A DNA stretch of 44,178 bases from Candidatus Azobacteroides sp. (GTDB lineage Bacteria > Bacteroidota > Bacteroidia > Bacteroidales > WRGA01). This document shows, piece after piece, positions 23,755 to 32,542 of this stretch. The translations under genes and the position numbers were made by a program. Position 1 is the stretch's first letter. Each line of letters opens with the position of its first letter. Where the stretch lies: the NCBI GenBank assembly GCA_009787405.1, contig WRGA01000109.1, positions 1-44,178 on the forward strand, given 5' to 3'. The notes below the pieces were generated by a model. It had not been told where the DNA came from. It worked only from the letters and a program-made list of their open reading frames with translations, and did no database searches.

Positions 23755-25614
23755 TTACGAATTATTCCGTTTTTTAATTGTACTTTCCATTTCATTGATG
23801 ACTTCGGTGGTCCGCCGATAAATCTTTTCCATCGAATTATCGTCGCCGACGGGAGCATAACGGGCAAACTCACAACTGTGAAGGATATCCATAAACTCGG
23901 CAATCAAAGCGTTTTCGACACCGGATCCGGCTAATTCCGACTCCACATTGTCTTTGCTCAGCTCCGAAACCGGAATACTCAATTTATCGCTCAAATATCC
24001 CCACGAAGCCTTCAAAACCTCGTCATAAAATTCTTCTTTTTGATTTTCCTTCAAATAGACGGCGGCTTTTTTAAGGCGTTTACCGGCCACTTTATTCGCT
24101 TTTTTGGTGCGTACCAATGCCAAGTTCGCATTTTCCTTCGCCTGTTTTCTGAAAATGACAAATAATGCGACGGCAATGATCAACGGAATGAGATACCACA
24201 AATAATACGGCCATGTTCCGAAAATAAATTCGCCACGAGGTTTGATATGCAAATCACCGGTTTTGATGTAACGAATGTCCCGGTTCAACAGTTTAAGACT
24301 TTCCTGATCCGTATAATTGCTGACCACGGAGCCGGCGGCATTTCCCGAACCTTTTTCCACATGCAGTTTATATTCGGGCGTTTTCAGTGTTTTATACGAT
24401 TGTGTTTTCAAATCAAAATAGGAGAACTCCGCCGAAGGGATGACAAAATCGCCCGGATGACGGGGAATCGCCAAATATTCGATCGTTTTGCTTCCCGTCA
24501 TGCCGGACGACGTTGCTTTGAAATTATTGTCCACCTTGGGATCATACGTCTCGAAATCGGCGGGGAATTTGATTTCCGGATTCTTCATCAGCTTGATGTT
24601 TCCGGTTCCCCGGAAAATCAGTTTCACGGTAACGCCTTCATTGGTTTTGGGTTGTTCGGGAAAAATGGAAGACGACATGGTGAAATCGCCCAACGCCCCG
24701 GAAAATGAAGCGGGCTTTCCGTCGGGAAGGGATTTTACATTAATGGTCAGCGCCGGTGTCATCAAAACCTTTTTTACTTCCTGAACTCCGCCCATCGGTA
24801 TATTAAACGGATTTCTCGACGAATTGGGGACATACACCCCGACGACGGTTCCGATTTTTGCGGCAGGAATGGTCAATGTACCCGAACGTTGGGGAAACAT
24901 CACCAATTGCCGCAGCACTGCCGTCTTATAATTTTTGCCGTTCACGTTTTCCAGTTGCCATTGACTGGCGGCAATATCCAATTCCTGGGTCATAAATCCT
25001 TCATAATCGGGAAATTTAACATTGGAATTATCAATGCCGGTACTTTCATATCTTGAAAACAATTTATACGTCAACACAAAAGCTTCTTGTTCATAAACCG
25101 TTTGTTTCGAAGCAATGGCCCGAATAAACAAATCATCCGAAGACACATTCAAAGACGCGGATGCCGAACTTCCCAAATTCCCCTGTGACGACATATTGTT
25201 GCCGGATGAACTTTGAGGTGCATTTTTATCGGGAGGCAAAACTTTAATGATCAACGCATTGGAGGTATATGATTTCCCGTCGACCGAAATCGTTGCGGGA
25301 GGAATATTAAAACTTCCTTCCTTCGAAGCCTGAACGACATACGTAAACATCAAAGAGGAGGACGTTGTTGTTTTCCCGTTGATGATTTGGGTGCTCATAC
25401 TCACCGACGACGAAGGGCCGAACTTCACTTCCAGTTCTCCGAAACTCGGCCCCCGAAAATTTTTGGCATCCGCATCATTCACCGTATAGGAAACCTGAAA
25501 AGTCCGCTCTTTAATCACGGACGAAGGAGCATTTGCCCGAAAGATTACATCTTCTCCCCATGTTTTGAACGTTGCGGTAATCAAAAATATAAATAAACAA
25601 AAATATATCTTCAT
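23755..25614 (-). CDS. batD: BatD family protein
   Basis: 619 residues. A signal peptide (MKIYFCLFIFLITATFKTWG) is followed by BatD beta domains (FRANAPSSVIKERTFQVSYTV, LFIRAIASKQTVYEQEAFVLTYKLFSR, PEQPKTNEGVTVKLIFRGTGN) and a transmembrane helix near 475 (YYLWYLIPLIIAVALFVIF). A cytoplasmic helical tail follows. It is the large periplasmic part of the Bat complex, whose exact function is not settled. It lies between batC and batE in the standard order. Confidence 0.9.
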   Translation of the reverse strand: MKIYFCLFIFLITATFKTWGEDVIFRANAPSSVIKERTFQVSYTVNDADAKNFRGPSFGELEVKFGPSSSVSMSTQIINGKTTTSSSLMFTYVVQASKEGSFNIPPATISVDGKSYTSNALIIKVLPPDKNAPQSSSGNNMSSQGNLGSSASASLNVSSDDLFIRAIASKQTVYEQEAFVLTYKLFSRYESTGIDNSNVKFPDYEGFMTQELDIAASQWQLENVNGKNYKTAVLRQLVMFPQRSGTLTIPAAKIGTVVGVYVPNSSRNPFNIPMGGVQEVKKVLMTPALTINVKSLPDGKPASFSGALGDFTMSSSIFPEQPKTNEGVTVKLIFRGTGNIKLMKNPEIKFPADFETYDPKVDNNFKATSSGMTGSKTIEYLAIPRHPGDFVIPSAEFSYFDLKTQSYKTLKTPEYKLHVEKGSGNAAGSVVSNYTDQESLKLLNRDIRYIKTGDLHIKPRGEFIFGTWPYYLWYLIPLIIAVALFVIFRKQAKENANLALVRTKKANKVAGKRLKKAAVYLKENQKEEFYDEVLKASWGYLSDKLSIPVSELSKDNVESELAGSGVENALIAEFMDILHSCEFARYAPVGDDNSMEKIYRRTTEVINEMESTIKKRNNS

Positions 25615-25686
25615 AAATATGTGTTAGATAATAAATTAAATCAATACAGCCGGAAAAAACAGTCGAATATCACCGGGAAGATCCCA

Positions 25687-26442
25687 TCACCAATCCTTAT
25701 CGGGTTGCTTTTTGGCTTGAACTTTTTTGGCTTGTTGCAGTTTTTCCTGCGTCTGTTTTTCGTCCTGCATCATGGCATCCAAAATTTGTTGTGCATTATC
25801 TTTCGACATTTGATTTTGATCTTGTTGTTGATTCTGATTTTGATCTTTGTCTTTGTCTTTTTTGTCCTGATCGTTGTTTTGTTGCTGTTGATCTTTGTTT
25901 TTATCCTGATTTTGATCTTTGTTCTTATCCTTATCCTTGTCTTTATTTTGTTGTTGATCTTGCTGTTGTTGCTGTTTTTTCAACAATTCTTTTGCCAATA
26001 CATAATTATACCTTGTTTCGTTGTCGTCGGGATTGTTGAGCAAAGCATTCTTATACGCATCGACACTCTGTTGATAATCGCCGGTGAGCATAAAAAGATT
26101 CCCCATGTTGTGCCATGCCATTGCCTTTTGTTTTTTATCTTGAGACAAACTCGTCACCGTTTTGTATTGATTCAATGCCTCGTTCATCTTTTTTTTGTCG
26201 TCGTCCGAAACCGCTTTATTTTCCCCCGGTTTTAACTGCCGGTAAATCGCATTTCCCGAATTATAAAATCCTTCCACCGATTTGGAATTTACACTCAATG
26301 CTTTATTATATAAATCTTCCGCTTCTTTGTACTTTTGATTTTCATATAATTTATTTCCTTCGCGGATATTCCGTCGTTCTTCTTTTTGAGCGTTGATCAC
26401 ACTCGTCAGAAGCAAAAAGAACAGGAGAAAACAATACTTCAT
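25687..26442 (-). CDS. batC: BatC-like TPR protein with a K/D/N/Q repeat tract
   Basis: About 251 residues from the ATG at 26442 (MKYCFLLFFLLLTSVINA, a signal peptide). TPR repeats follow: NKLYENQKYKEAEDLYNKAL, GFYNSGNAIYRQL, AMAWHNMGNLFMLTGDYQQSVDAYKNALLNNP. Residues from about 165 to 225 are almost only Q, K, D and N in short periodic blocks such as QQQQDQQQNKDKDKDKNKD. BatC proteins usually have a polar C-terminus, but this tract is extreme and its DNA (about 25815-25980) is a low-complexity repeat that may vary in length. It is in the operon between batB and batD. Confidence 0.82.
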   Translation of the reverse strand: MKYCFLLFFLLLTSVINAQKEERRNIREGNKLYENQKYKEAEDLYNKALSVNSKSVEGFYNSGNAIYRQLKPGENKAVSDDDKKKMNEALNQYKTVTSLSQDKKQKAMAWHNMGNLFMLTGDYQQSVDAYKNALLNNPDDNETRYNYVLAKELLKKQQQQQDQQQNKDKDKDKNKDQNQDKNKDQQQQNNDQDKKDKDKDQNQNQQQDQNQMSKDNAQQILDAMMQDEKQTQEKLQQAKKVQAKKQPDKDW

Positions 26443-26470
26443 CGTCTTTTTATTTATATATTTTAATCGT

Positions 26471-27514
26471 TCAATTGTTGTATTCACCGGATTCGAATAA
26501 TTTCACTTTTCGGAACAACCGGTTTTTCCGTTCCATGACAAAAAACTCTCCGAGCAACAATAATAAGGCAAACCATGCAAATATCGGAAATTGTTCGTTA
26601 TATTCGGTATACACGACACTGTCCATTTCGCTTTTGCCCATCTTATTGATTTCATCTTGCAGCGCTTTCAACGCACTGTTGGAATTATCGGCTCGCGCAT
26701 ATATTCCTTTTCCCGCGTGTGCAATCTGCCGGCACATCGCTTCGTTCAATTTGGAGACAATGATATTCCCGTCTTTGTCTTTTCTGAAATTATTGGTGTT
26801 TCCTATGGGAATGGGGCTTCCTTCCAAAGATCCGATCCCGACGACATGAACCAAAATATTGTTTTCGGCCGCGTGTGTTGCTGCCGCAACAGCATCATCT
26901 TCATGATTTTCCCCGTCGGTAATGACAATGATGGCTTTTCCTGCTCCTTCATCCGAAGTAAACGATCGTTCCGACAAAGCGATTGCCTTTCCGATCGCGG
27001 TTCCCTGTATCGGCACAATATTCGGATTAATGGACGACAGAAACATCTTAGCCGACATAAAATCCGTTGTAATCGGCATTTGAATGTAAGCGTCTCCTGC
27101 AAAAACAACCAATCCGACTTTATCGTTTTTCAGATTATCGATAATTTTGGAAACAAGCTGTTTGGCTTTTTCCAATCGGGCGGCGGATAAATCTTTATCT
27201 TGAGAAAGCATTGAATTGGATACATCCAGCGCAATCATGATCTCCACTCCTTCCCGCTTCACATTTTCCCGTTTGGAACCGAATTGAGGACCGGCAATGA
27301 CAATGATTAAAAAAGCGGCGGCGACAAATGCCAACCAGAATTTCACCCAGATTCTCGCCAAAGATGCTTCCGGCATGAAAAATTTCAACAATTTGGGATT
27401 TCCGAACTTTTCAAGATTCTTTTTCCGCAAATTTAAAGCATAAAAAAAGAGGATCAGCAACAAAGGTAAAATAATCAATAAATACAAATACCCGGGGTTC
27501 TCAAATCTAAACAT
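26471..27514 (-). CDS. batB: BatB-like von Willebrand factor A domain membrane protein
   Basis: About 347 residues from the ATG at 27514 (MFRFENPGYLYLLIILPLLL). Two N-terminal membrane helices (8-28 and about 62-80) and a C-terminal helix (FAWFALLLLLGEFFVME) flank a VWA domain with the MIDAS motif DVSNS, a conserved Thr in QGTAIG and the Asp of TDGE. Bat VWA proteins sit in the inner membrane and are thought to organise a metal-dependent protein complex. A separate BatA, MoxR ATPase and DUF58 protein normally precede it; none is present, and it is the first gene of this operon. Confidence 0.88.
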   Translation of the reverse strand: MFRFENPGYLYLLIILPLLLILFFYALNLRKKNLEKFGNPKLLKFFMPEASLARIWVKFWLAFVAAAFLIIVIAGPQFGSKRENVKREGVEIMIALDVSNSMLSQDKDLSAARLEKAKQLVSKIIDNLKNDKVGLVVFAGDAYIQMPITTDFMSAKMFLSSINPNIVPIQGTAIGKAIALSERSFTSDEGAGKAIIVITDGENHEDDAVAAATHAAENNILVHVVGIGSLEGSPIPIGNTNNFRKDKDGNIIVSKLNEAMCRQIAHAGKGIYARADNSNSALKALQDEINKMGKSEMDSVVYTEYNEQFPIFAWFALLLLLGEFFVMERKNRLFRKVKLFESGEYNN

Positions 27515-27629
27515 ATTTGATTTTCCTATTTTAAAACTTATACATTCCGCAATCTGCCGTGAAAAGCCGCTTCCGGGTAAACTCACATCCACCGTTCCAC
27601 CCTAAATTCCGCTCTTCAAAACAGGCGGT

Positions 27630-27645
27630 CAAAAGTACAAAACTA
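27630..27645 (-). promoter_or_regulatory. possible bat operon promoter
   Basis: On the minus strand, TAGTTTTG and TACTTTTG sit side by side, both matching TAnnTTTG, about 120 nt before batB. The -33 element is weak. The rest of the 27515-27907 gap is A+T-rich with nothing else I can identify. Confidence 0.4.
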
Positions 27646-27907
27646 TATGGTAAAAAAAATATCAATGTAAAAAATAATCTTAATCCCAGAATAATTCAAC
27701 TATTTTATAATCAATTTATTAAGCCCAAAACAACCTTAAAAAAAGTCTGTTTTTGTTATTTTTTTAACTAAACCCGGCTATATTTTAACAATTGATTTTT
27801 AAAAAATTTAAATCGAAAGTTGAAGAATTTTGCGCAATTTTGCAATCTTAAAAAAATAACAGTGTCGAATATACAATAAGGAAAACAACACACAGTTTAA
27901 GTTTATT

Positions 27908-28444
27908 ATGGATTATTGGTCAATCATTCAAAAATATTATCCCGAAGGCTCCGGCCTATACAACATATATGTTTCTCATGGTCAATCAGTTGCAAACAAA
28001 GCGGTAGAATTGGCAAAAAAGCATCCGGAATTGGATCTCGACATTCCTTTTTTATATGAAGCCGGTATGTTGCACGACATCGGGATTTTTATGACTGATG
28101 CTCCCGAGATCGAATGTTTCGGCGACAAACCTTATATTTGTCACGGATATTTGGGTTCGGATTTGCTGAGAAAAGAAGGATTTCCGAGGCATGCTCTGGT
28201 TTGCGAACGGCATACGGGAACCGGACTCAAGCTGGAAAATATCATCAAAGATCATTTACCTGTCCCTCAGCGGGATATGTGTCCGCAAACATTGGAAGAG
28301 CAATTGATCTGTTTTTCCGACAAATTTTATTCGAAAACCAAATTAAACAAAGAAAAAACGGTCGAAAAAATCAGAGAAAAAATGAAACGGACGGGAAAAA
28401 ATTCTGTCAAACAATTTGATGCCTGGTGCAAATTATTTTTATGA
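27908..28444 (+). CDS. HD-domain phosphohydrolase
   Basis: 178 residues. A metal-dependent HD domain: the first His is in VSHGQSVANKAVELA, the HD pair at 56-57 in YEAGMLHDIGIF, further histidines in YICHGYLGSDLLR and CERHTGTG, and the final Asp in ICFSDKFYSKTK. Such small HDIG proteins hydrolyse phosphate esters of nucleotides or related molecules; the substrate is not readable. It stands alone, with the bat operon leaving in the other direction. Confidence 0.88.
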   Translation: MDYWSIIQKYYPEGSGLYNIYVSHGQSVANKAVELAKKHPELDLDIPFLYEAGMLHDIGIFMTDAPEIECFGDKPYICHGYLGSDLLRKEGFPRHALVCERHTGTGLKLENIIKDHLPVPQRDMCPQTLEEQLICFSDKFYSKTKLNKEKTVEKIREKMKRTGKNSVKQFDAWCKLFL

Positions 28445-28588
28445 CTTTATCCGGGCAGAATTGTCGGTGGTGCAAGAGGGCGGTGGAATAATAATTCTTC
28501 TACCTACTCGATTGTTTCAATCTGTATTGCCGTATGTTATCCTCACAACTTACCGTTTGCCAATCAGAGGCTACTGAAAGAAAAATTC

Positions 28589-30805
28589 TCAACTTCCTAA
28601 CTCTAATTGATTTTTTATCAAATGATAATAAGCTCCTTTATTACTTACCAGCTGAGCATGTGTTCCTTGTTCCGATATTTGTCCATTTTTTAAAACAATA
28701 ATTTGGTCGGCATTTTTTACGGTTGAAAGACGGTGGGCAATGATTAAAACGGTTCTACCAACAAAAAATTCCTGCAAATTGGTATGAATAATTTTTTCGT
28801 TTTCTGCATCAAGCGCACTGGTTGCTTCATCAAGAAAAATAAATTGAGGATTTTTGTATAAAGCTCTTGATATGAGAATTCGTTGAGTTTCACCGCCACT
28901 TAACTGAACACCGGAATTTCCTATTCTTGTTTCGAATTTCATCGGTAAATTGCCGATAAAGTCTAAAATATTAGCCAGCTTGCAGACATTAATTAATCGA
29001 TCAAAATCTACTTCATCATCTGACAAAACAATATTTTCAGCTATTGTTCCGCTAAAAATTTTCCCATCTTGTAAAACAATACCACAATTATTTCTCCATT
29101 CAGATGCAAAAATATCATTAATATTTTTGTCATTTAAATAAATATTACCCTGTTCAATAGGATAATAAGCTAACAGCAATTTCAGTAAAGTACTTTTTCC
29201 ACTTCCGCTTGCACCTACAATAGCAGTGACAGTGTTTTTTTTGATCGTAAAATTTATGTTTTGTAATACAAAAGGACTAAATTTACCCGGATATTTAAAC
29301 GATAAATTACTTACATCTATATGATCAACCGGAGTATTGCTGATATGCTTCTTTTTTGCAGTATCTTCATTTTCCGTATGATGTATTTCACCGATACGTT
29401 CATTAGCGATTTTAGCATCTTGGGCATCTTTAATAAAATAAGTCAAATTATTAATCGGCACCAATAATTGTCCGATAACATAAGAAACACTTAACAACAC
29501 TCCTAATGACATTTGACCATGGATAATGAAATATGCACAAATAGCAATAGAGATTAATTCTTTGAATTTAGATATAAAATTGACGCCGATCGATTGATAC
29601 ATATTTAGAAACAAAGATCGTAATTCTAAGTCATTCAATCTTTCTTGTAACTTTGTAATACGATTGATTGTTTTATTCTGAGCATTGTTTATTTTAATTT
29701 CAGGCATATTCATTATAAATTCATAAATAATATTGTTATTTTCCGATTGTTTAAGAAATTTGGCATATTCCAATACCGCTCTTTTATTTAGGAACAAAAA
29801 CACCCACAACATCGACAATGCAGTTAATATCAGATAAATAATAAATATGATCCTATTGTAATACAAAAGAATTGAACCGAAAATCAAAATATTCAATACA
29901 CTTAACGCTAATTCGATACCTTTCCATGTAATAAACTGTTGAATTGTAGTCTGGTCATTAATTCGTTGTAAGGTTTCAGTATTTAATCTTGTATCGAAGA
30001 AATTCACAGGCAATTTCATTAATTTTTTCAGCAATGATTGTTTTAATCCAATACTCAAAGTAAAATTCAACTTTGTAAGAATTATGTTGCTAAAAAAATC
30101 AGAGATAAAATAAGATATGAATAAAATAAACTGCGCCAGAAGAAAATATATCACTATACCAATTTGTTTTGAACTAATCCCTTCGTCAATGACCCGCTGA
30201 AAGACAAAAGGTATTGACCAATTTGCTGCCAACCCAATAATTACAAGCAATAATGTCAACAGATAACGAAACTTATTCTTTTGAAGAAATTCTTTTATTT
30301 GCGAATAGATTGGTAAAGATATCCATGATATCCACGATTTTTTAGTAGTATCCGGTAAATAGGTTGTCTCAAAATTTTCATCAGGTTGTAAAGCGATAGC
30401 AATCCCTTTGAGATTTGCACCTTTCCACGCCGATTCAAAATCATCTTTGGAAAGTACTACACGGCCATAAGCAGGGTCAGCAAGATGAAAAAGATTGTCT
30501 TTTTTTCGTTTAGTCACCCGCTCATAAACCAAAAAATGTTCTTGCTTCCAATACAAAATAACAGGAAACGGAAATGTTTGTAATTCATCTGTCGTTAATT
30601 TTAAAGAACCGGCATTAAAGCCGATTTGGGCAGCTTTGTCAGCAATATCTTGTATGGTAATGCCAATTCTTGTGAACTCAAATAATGCTTTAATTTGCCG
30701 TAAAGCATACTTTTTACCGAAAAAACTTGCAATCATGGCGAGACAAGCTGCACCACAATCAGTACTTGTAAGTTGGTGATAAAAAGTTATCTTATGCCGT
30801 TTCAT
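28589..30805 (-). CDS. C39-peptidase ABC exporter for a double-glycine peptide
   Basis: 738 residues. The C39 peptidase domain (1-135) has the catalytic Cys17 in TSTDCGAACLAMI, the His in YWKQEHFLVYE (about 92) and the Asp in LADPAYGRV; this domain cuts leader peptides after Gly-Gly. A six-helix membrane domain follows (about 160-450), then the ATPase: GASGSGKST near 530, signature LSGGETQR near 637, Walker B FIFLDEATSALD and a switch His in IIAHRLSTV. It should cleave the 32363-32542 precursor and export the product. It overlaps the radical SAM gene by 14 bp. No HlyD-type adaptor or TolC gene lies nearby. Confidence 0.95.
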   Translation of the reverse strand: MKRHKITFYHQLTSTDCGAACLAMIASFFGKKYALRQIKALFEFTRIGITIQDIADKAAQIGFNAGSLKLTTDELQTFPFPVILYWKQEHFLVYERVTKRKKDNLFHLADPAYGRVVLSKDDFESAWKGANLKGIAIALQPDENFETTYLPDTTKKSWISWISLPIYSQIKEFLQKNKFRYLLTLLLVIIGLAANWSIPFVFQRVIDEGISSKQIGIVIYFLLAQFILFISYFISDFFSNIILTKLNFTLSIGLKQSLLKKLMKLPVNFFDTRLNTETLQRINDQTTIQQFITWKGIELALSVLNILIFGSILLYYNRIIFIIYLILTALSMLWVFLFLNKRAVLEYAKFLKQSENNNIIYEFIMNMPEIKINNAQNKTINRITKLQERLNDLELRSLFLNMYQSIGVNFISKFKELISIAICAYFIIHGQMSLGVLLSVSYVIGQLLVPINNLTYFIKDAQDAKIANERIGEIHHTENEDTAKKKHISNTPVDHIDVSNLSFKYPGKFSPFVLQNINFTIKKNTVTAIVGASGSGKSTLLKLLLAYYPIEQGNIYLNDKNINDIFASEWRNNCGIVLQDGKIFSGTIAENIVLSDDEVDFDRLINVCKLANILDFIGNLPMKFETRIGNSGVQLSGGETQRILISRALYKNPQFIFLDEATSALDAENEKIIHTNLQEFFVGRTVLIIAHRLSTVKNADQIIVLKNGQISEQGTHAQLVSNKGAYYHLIKNQLELGS

Positions 30806-32111
30806 TTTCTTGCATTATTAAATCGACCATTGCTTTTATTGCCTTGTCTTTTTCATTTTCATTAAATGAATAAGTACAATAATCATGTTTATCTAAATTT
30901 TCTAATGCATGTCGGGAACAACCTCCGTTACAAATAGGCAACAAACGGCAAACCAAACAAGGCGGATTATTAAATTTCACCTTCATCCTGCGTTCAAGCG
31001 AATTGTTTTCCCATTCTATTTCGCCTTCATCGGTTAAAAAACCCTCTCTGTTTTCGCTCTTAAAGTCTTTCGCAGTGCATTTGAATACATCGCCATTGTA
31101 ATTAATTATCGCACTGTTTCGTTTATCGGCACAACAGGAACCTCTAACTGTATCATTACAGTAACTGCTGCTTTTTACATTTAACCCTATACTTTTTATA
31201 AATTCAACATTTCTATTCACAATAATATCTATATCATCTAATTTATCATTTTGCCAAACTCTATGAAAATCAATTAACAAATATTTTTTTATCATTTCTT
31301 TTTCTATCGTCAATAAATCATCTGCAATTTTATATGCATCTTCAATGTTTTCATCCGTAAAATTGACTCTTACTCTAACAAACATTTTATTTTCAACTAA
31401 TTTTTTAATATTGTTTATAATGGTTGAATACGAACCTTTTGCGGGGCTGATAAAACGAACTTTATCGTGATTTTCGCGATAACCATCCAAAGTAATTTGA
31501 AATTCCGGTTTTATCTGCCTTTCGTTAAAATAGCTTAGAAAGTTGTCATTTATTAAATATCCGTTTGTTATAAATCCAATGCTATACTGCTTTCCAAATT
31601 TACTTGTTATTGAAATAAATTCATTAATAATCGGGATTATTATTTTTTCAAAGTACAATAATGGTTCTCCACCAAAAAAATAAATATTAAAAAACTCTAA
31701 ATCTTTATTCTGCACTATATTAAAAATGAGTTTATTAACCTTGCTTACAGTATCTGCCTCCATTTTTGATTGTTTGGCATGAGTCTCATAGCAATACCAA
31801 CAGTTAAAATTACAATTGATTGTAGGATTAATAATTAAATTGTATATTTTTTTATCATTATCAATAGAATAAACTAATTTCTTAATTTCATCTACTTCGT
31901 CAACATCGTCTTTGACGAGAAATTTTTCCTCTGATAAATAGTTATAAAAATCAGGATGTATATTTATTAAATTATCTATCCCGTTTAGCGTTTCATGCTC
32001 CAAAATATTCTTAAGTTCAGGCTCCAAAAAAATAACTCGCTTCTCAAAAGCATTATATAATGCAAATTTATTTTTATAAGAAATAATAGAATTAAATTGA
32101 CTGTATTTCAT
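30792..32111 (-). CDS. radical SAM/SPASM peptide maturase
   Basis: 439 residues. The radical SAM cluster motif C100-x3-C104-x2-C107 (INCNFNCWYCYETH) is followed by FNIYFFGGEPLLYFEKI, which binds SAM. The C-terminal SPASM domain carries many cysteines: GSCCADKRN, NGDVFKCTAKD, then PPCLVCRLLPICNGGCSRHAL and a final YC, ligands for auxiliary 4Fe-4S clusters. Residues 1-90 form a likely leader-recognition region. Enzymes of this type install radical-based crosslinks or thioethers in small ribosomal peptides. It lies between the precursor gene and the exporter. From memory, it resembles the 'GG-Bacteroidales' maturase group (TIGR04148). Confidence 0.93.
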   Translation of the reverse strand: MKYSQFNSIISYKNKFALYNAFEKRVIFLEPELKNILEHETLNGIDNLINIHPDFYNYLSEEKFLVKDDVDEVDEIKKLVYSIDNDKKIYNLIINPTINCNFNCWYCYETHAKQSKMEADTVSKVNKLIFNIVQNKDLEFFNIYFFGGEPLLYFEKIIIPIINEFISITSKFGKQYSIGFITNGYLINDNFLSYFNERQIKPEFQITLDGYRENHDKVRFISPAKGSYSTIINNIKKLVENKMFVRVRVNFTDENIEDAYKIADDLLTIEKEMIKKYLLIDFHRVWQNDKLDDIDIIVNRNVEFIKSIGLNVKSSSYCNDTVRGSCCADKRNSAIINYNGDVFKCTAKDFKSENREGFLTDEGEIEWENNSLERRMKVKFNNPPCLVCRLLPICNGGCSRHALENLDKHDYCTYSFNENEKDKAIKAMVDLIMQENETA

Positions 32112-32184
32112 TTATCTTGATTATTATATTGAATTTTTATTTATTTATCCTGAAAACACATTATATTTTATTTAAATTTTCAAT

Positions 32185-32211
32185 AAGGCTGCTCCTTCAG
32201 AGAACAGCCTT
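32185..32211 (-). terminator. intercistronic hairpin between precursor and maturase
   Basis: On the minus strand, AAGGCTGTTC - TCTGAAG - GAGCAGCCTT: a 10-bp stem with one G-T pair, followed by ATTGAAAATTT. The T-run is imperfect, so it is probably a partial terminator or mRNA-stabilising stem that keeps precursor mRNA more abundant than maturase and exporter mRNA. Confidence 0.65.
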
Positions 32212-32362
32212 GTTTGAAAATTTTTCAGAATAATCATTTTATTTTCAATACCTGCTATTTGAAATATTTAAGATCAATATCAAATTTTAATATTTGCTCT
32301 TTTTATAGCTTATACATAGAATATCGAAATGAAATGCTAATTACATGACTAATCAAATCTTA

Positions 32363-32542
32363 CTACTTATTTTTAGCTACTGTACAGCCACATTGATAAA
32401 TATTAATTACGAGGCCACCGGATGCAAGGTTATCGTCATACGCCGTGGAAAACCCACCTTTTAACAGGGTATTCCCTTTTGAATCTACAGTTTCGAATGA
32501 TGCAATGTTAAAATTTTTTGTTTTTTGAATTTCAGCTTTCAT
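32363..32542 (-). CDS. RiPP precursor peptide with double-glycine leader
   Basis: 59 residues from the ATG at 32542 to TAG at 32363. The leader (1-30) begins MKAEIQKTKNFNIASFETVD and ends NTLLKGG, a double-glycine cleavage site. The 29-residue core begins FSTAYDDNLASGG and ends NIYQCGCTVAKNK, with two cysteines in a C-G-C motif at 51 and 53. It lies upstream of a radical SAM/SPASM enzyme and a C39 ABC exporter in the same direction, with a 251-bp gap that holds a hairpin. From memory this matches the 'GG-Bacteroidales' natural-product precursor type (TIGR04149). The mature structure and activity are unknown. Confidence 0.85.
   Translation of the reverse strand: MKAEIQKTKNFNIASFETVDSKGNTLLKGGFSTAYDDNLASGGLVINIYQCGCTVAKNK

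Noticed and set aside
25621-26235. 204-codon hydrophobic plus-strand frame opposite batC
   Set aside because: The apparent Leu/Ile/Val-rich membrane protein is the complement of the Lys/Asp/Gln repeat tract in batC, a composition artefact.
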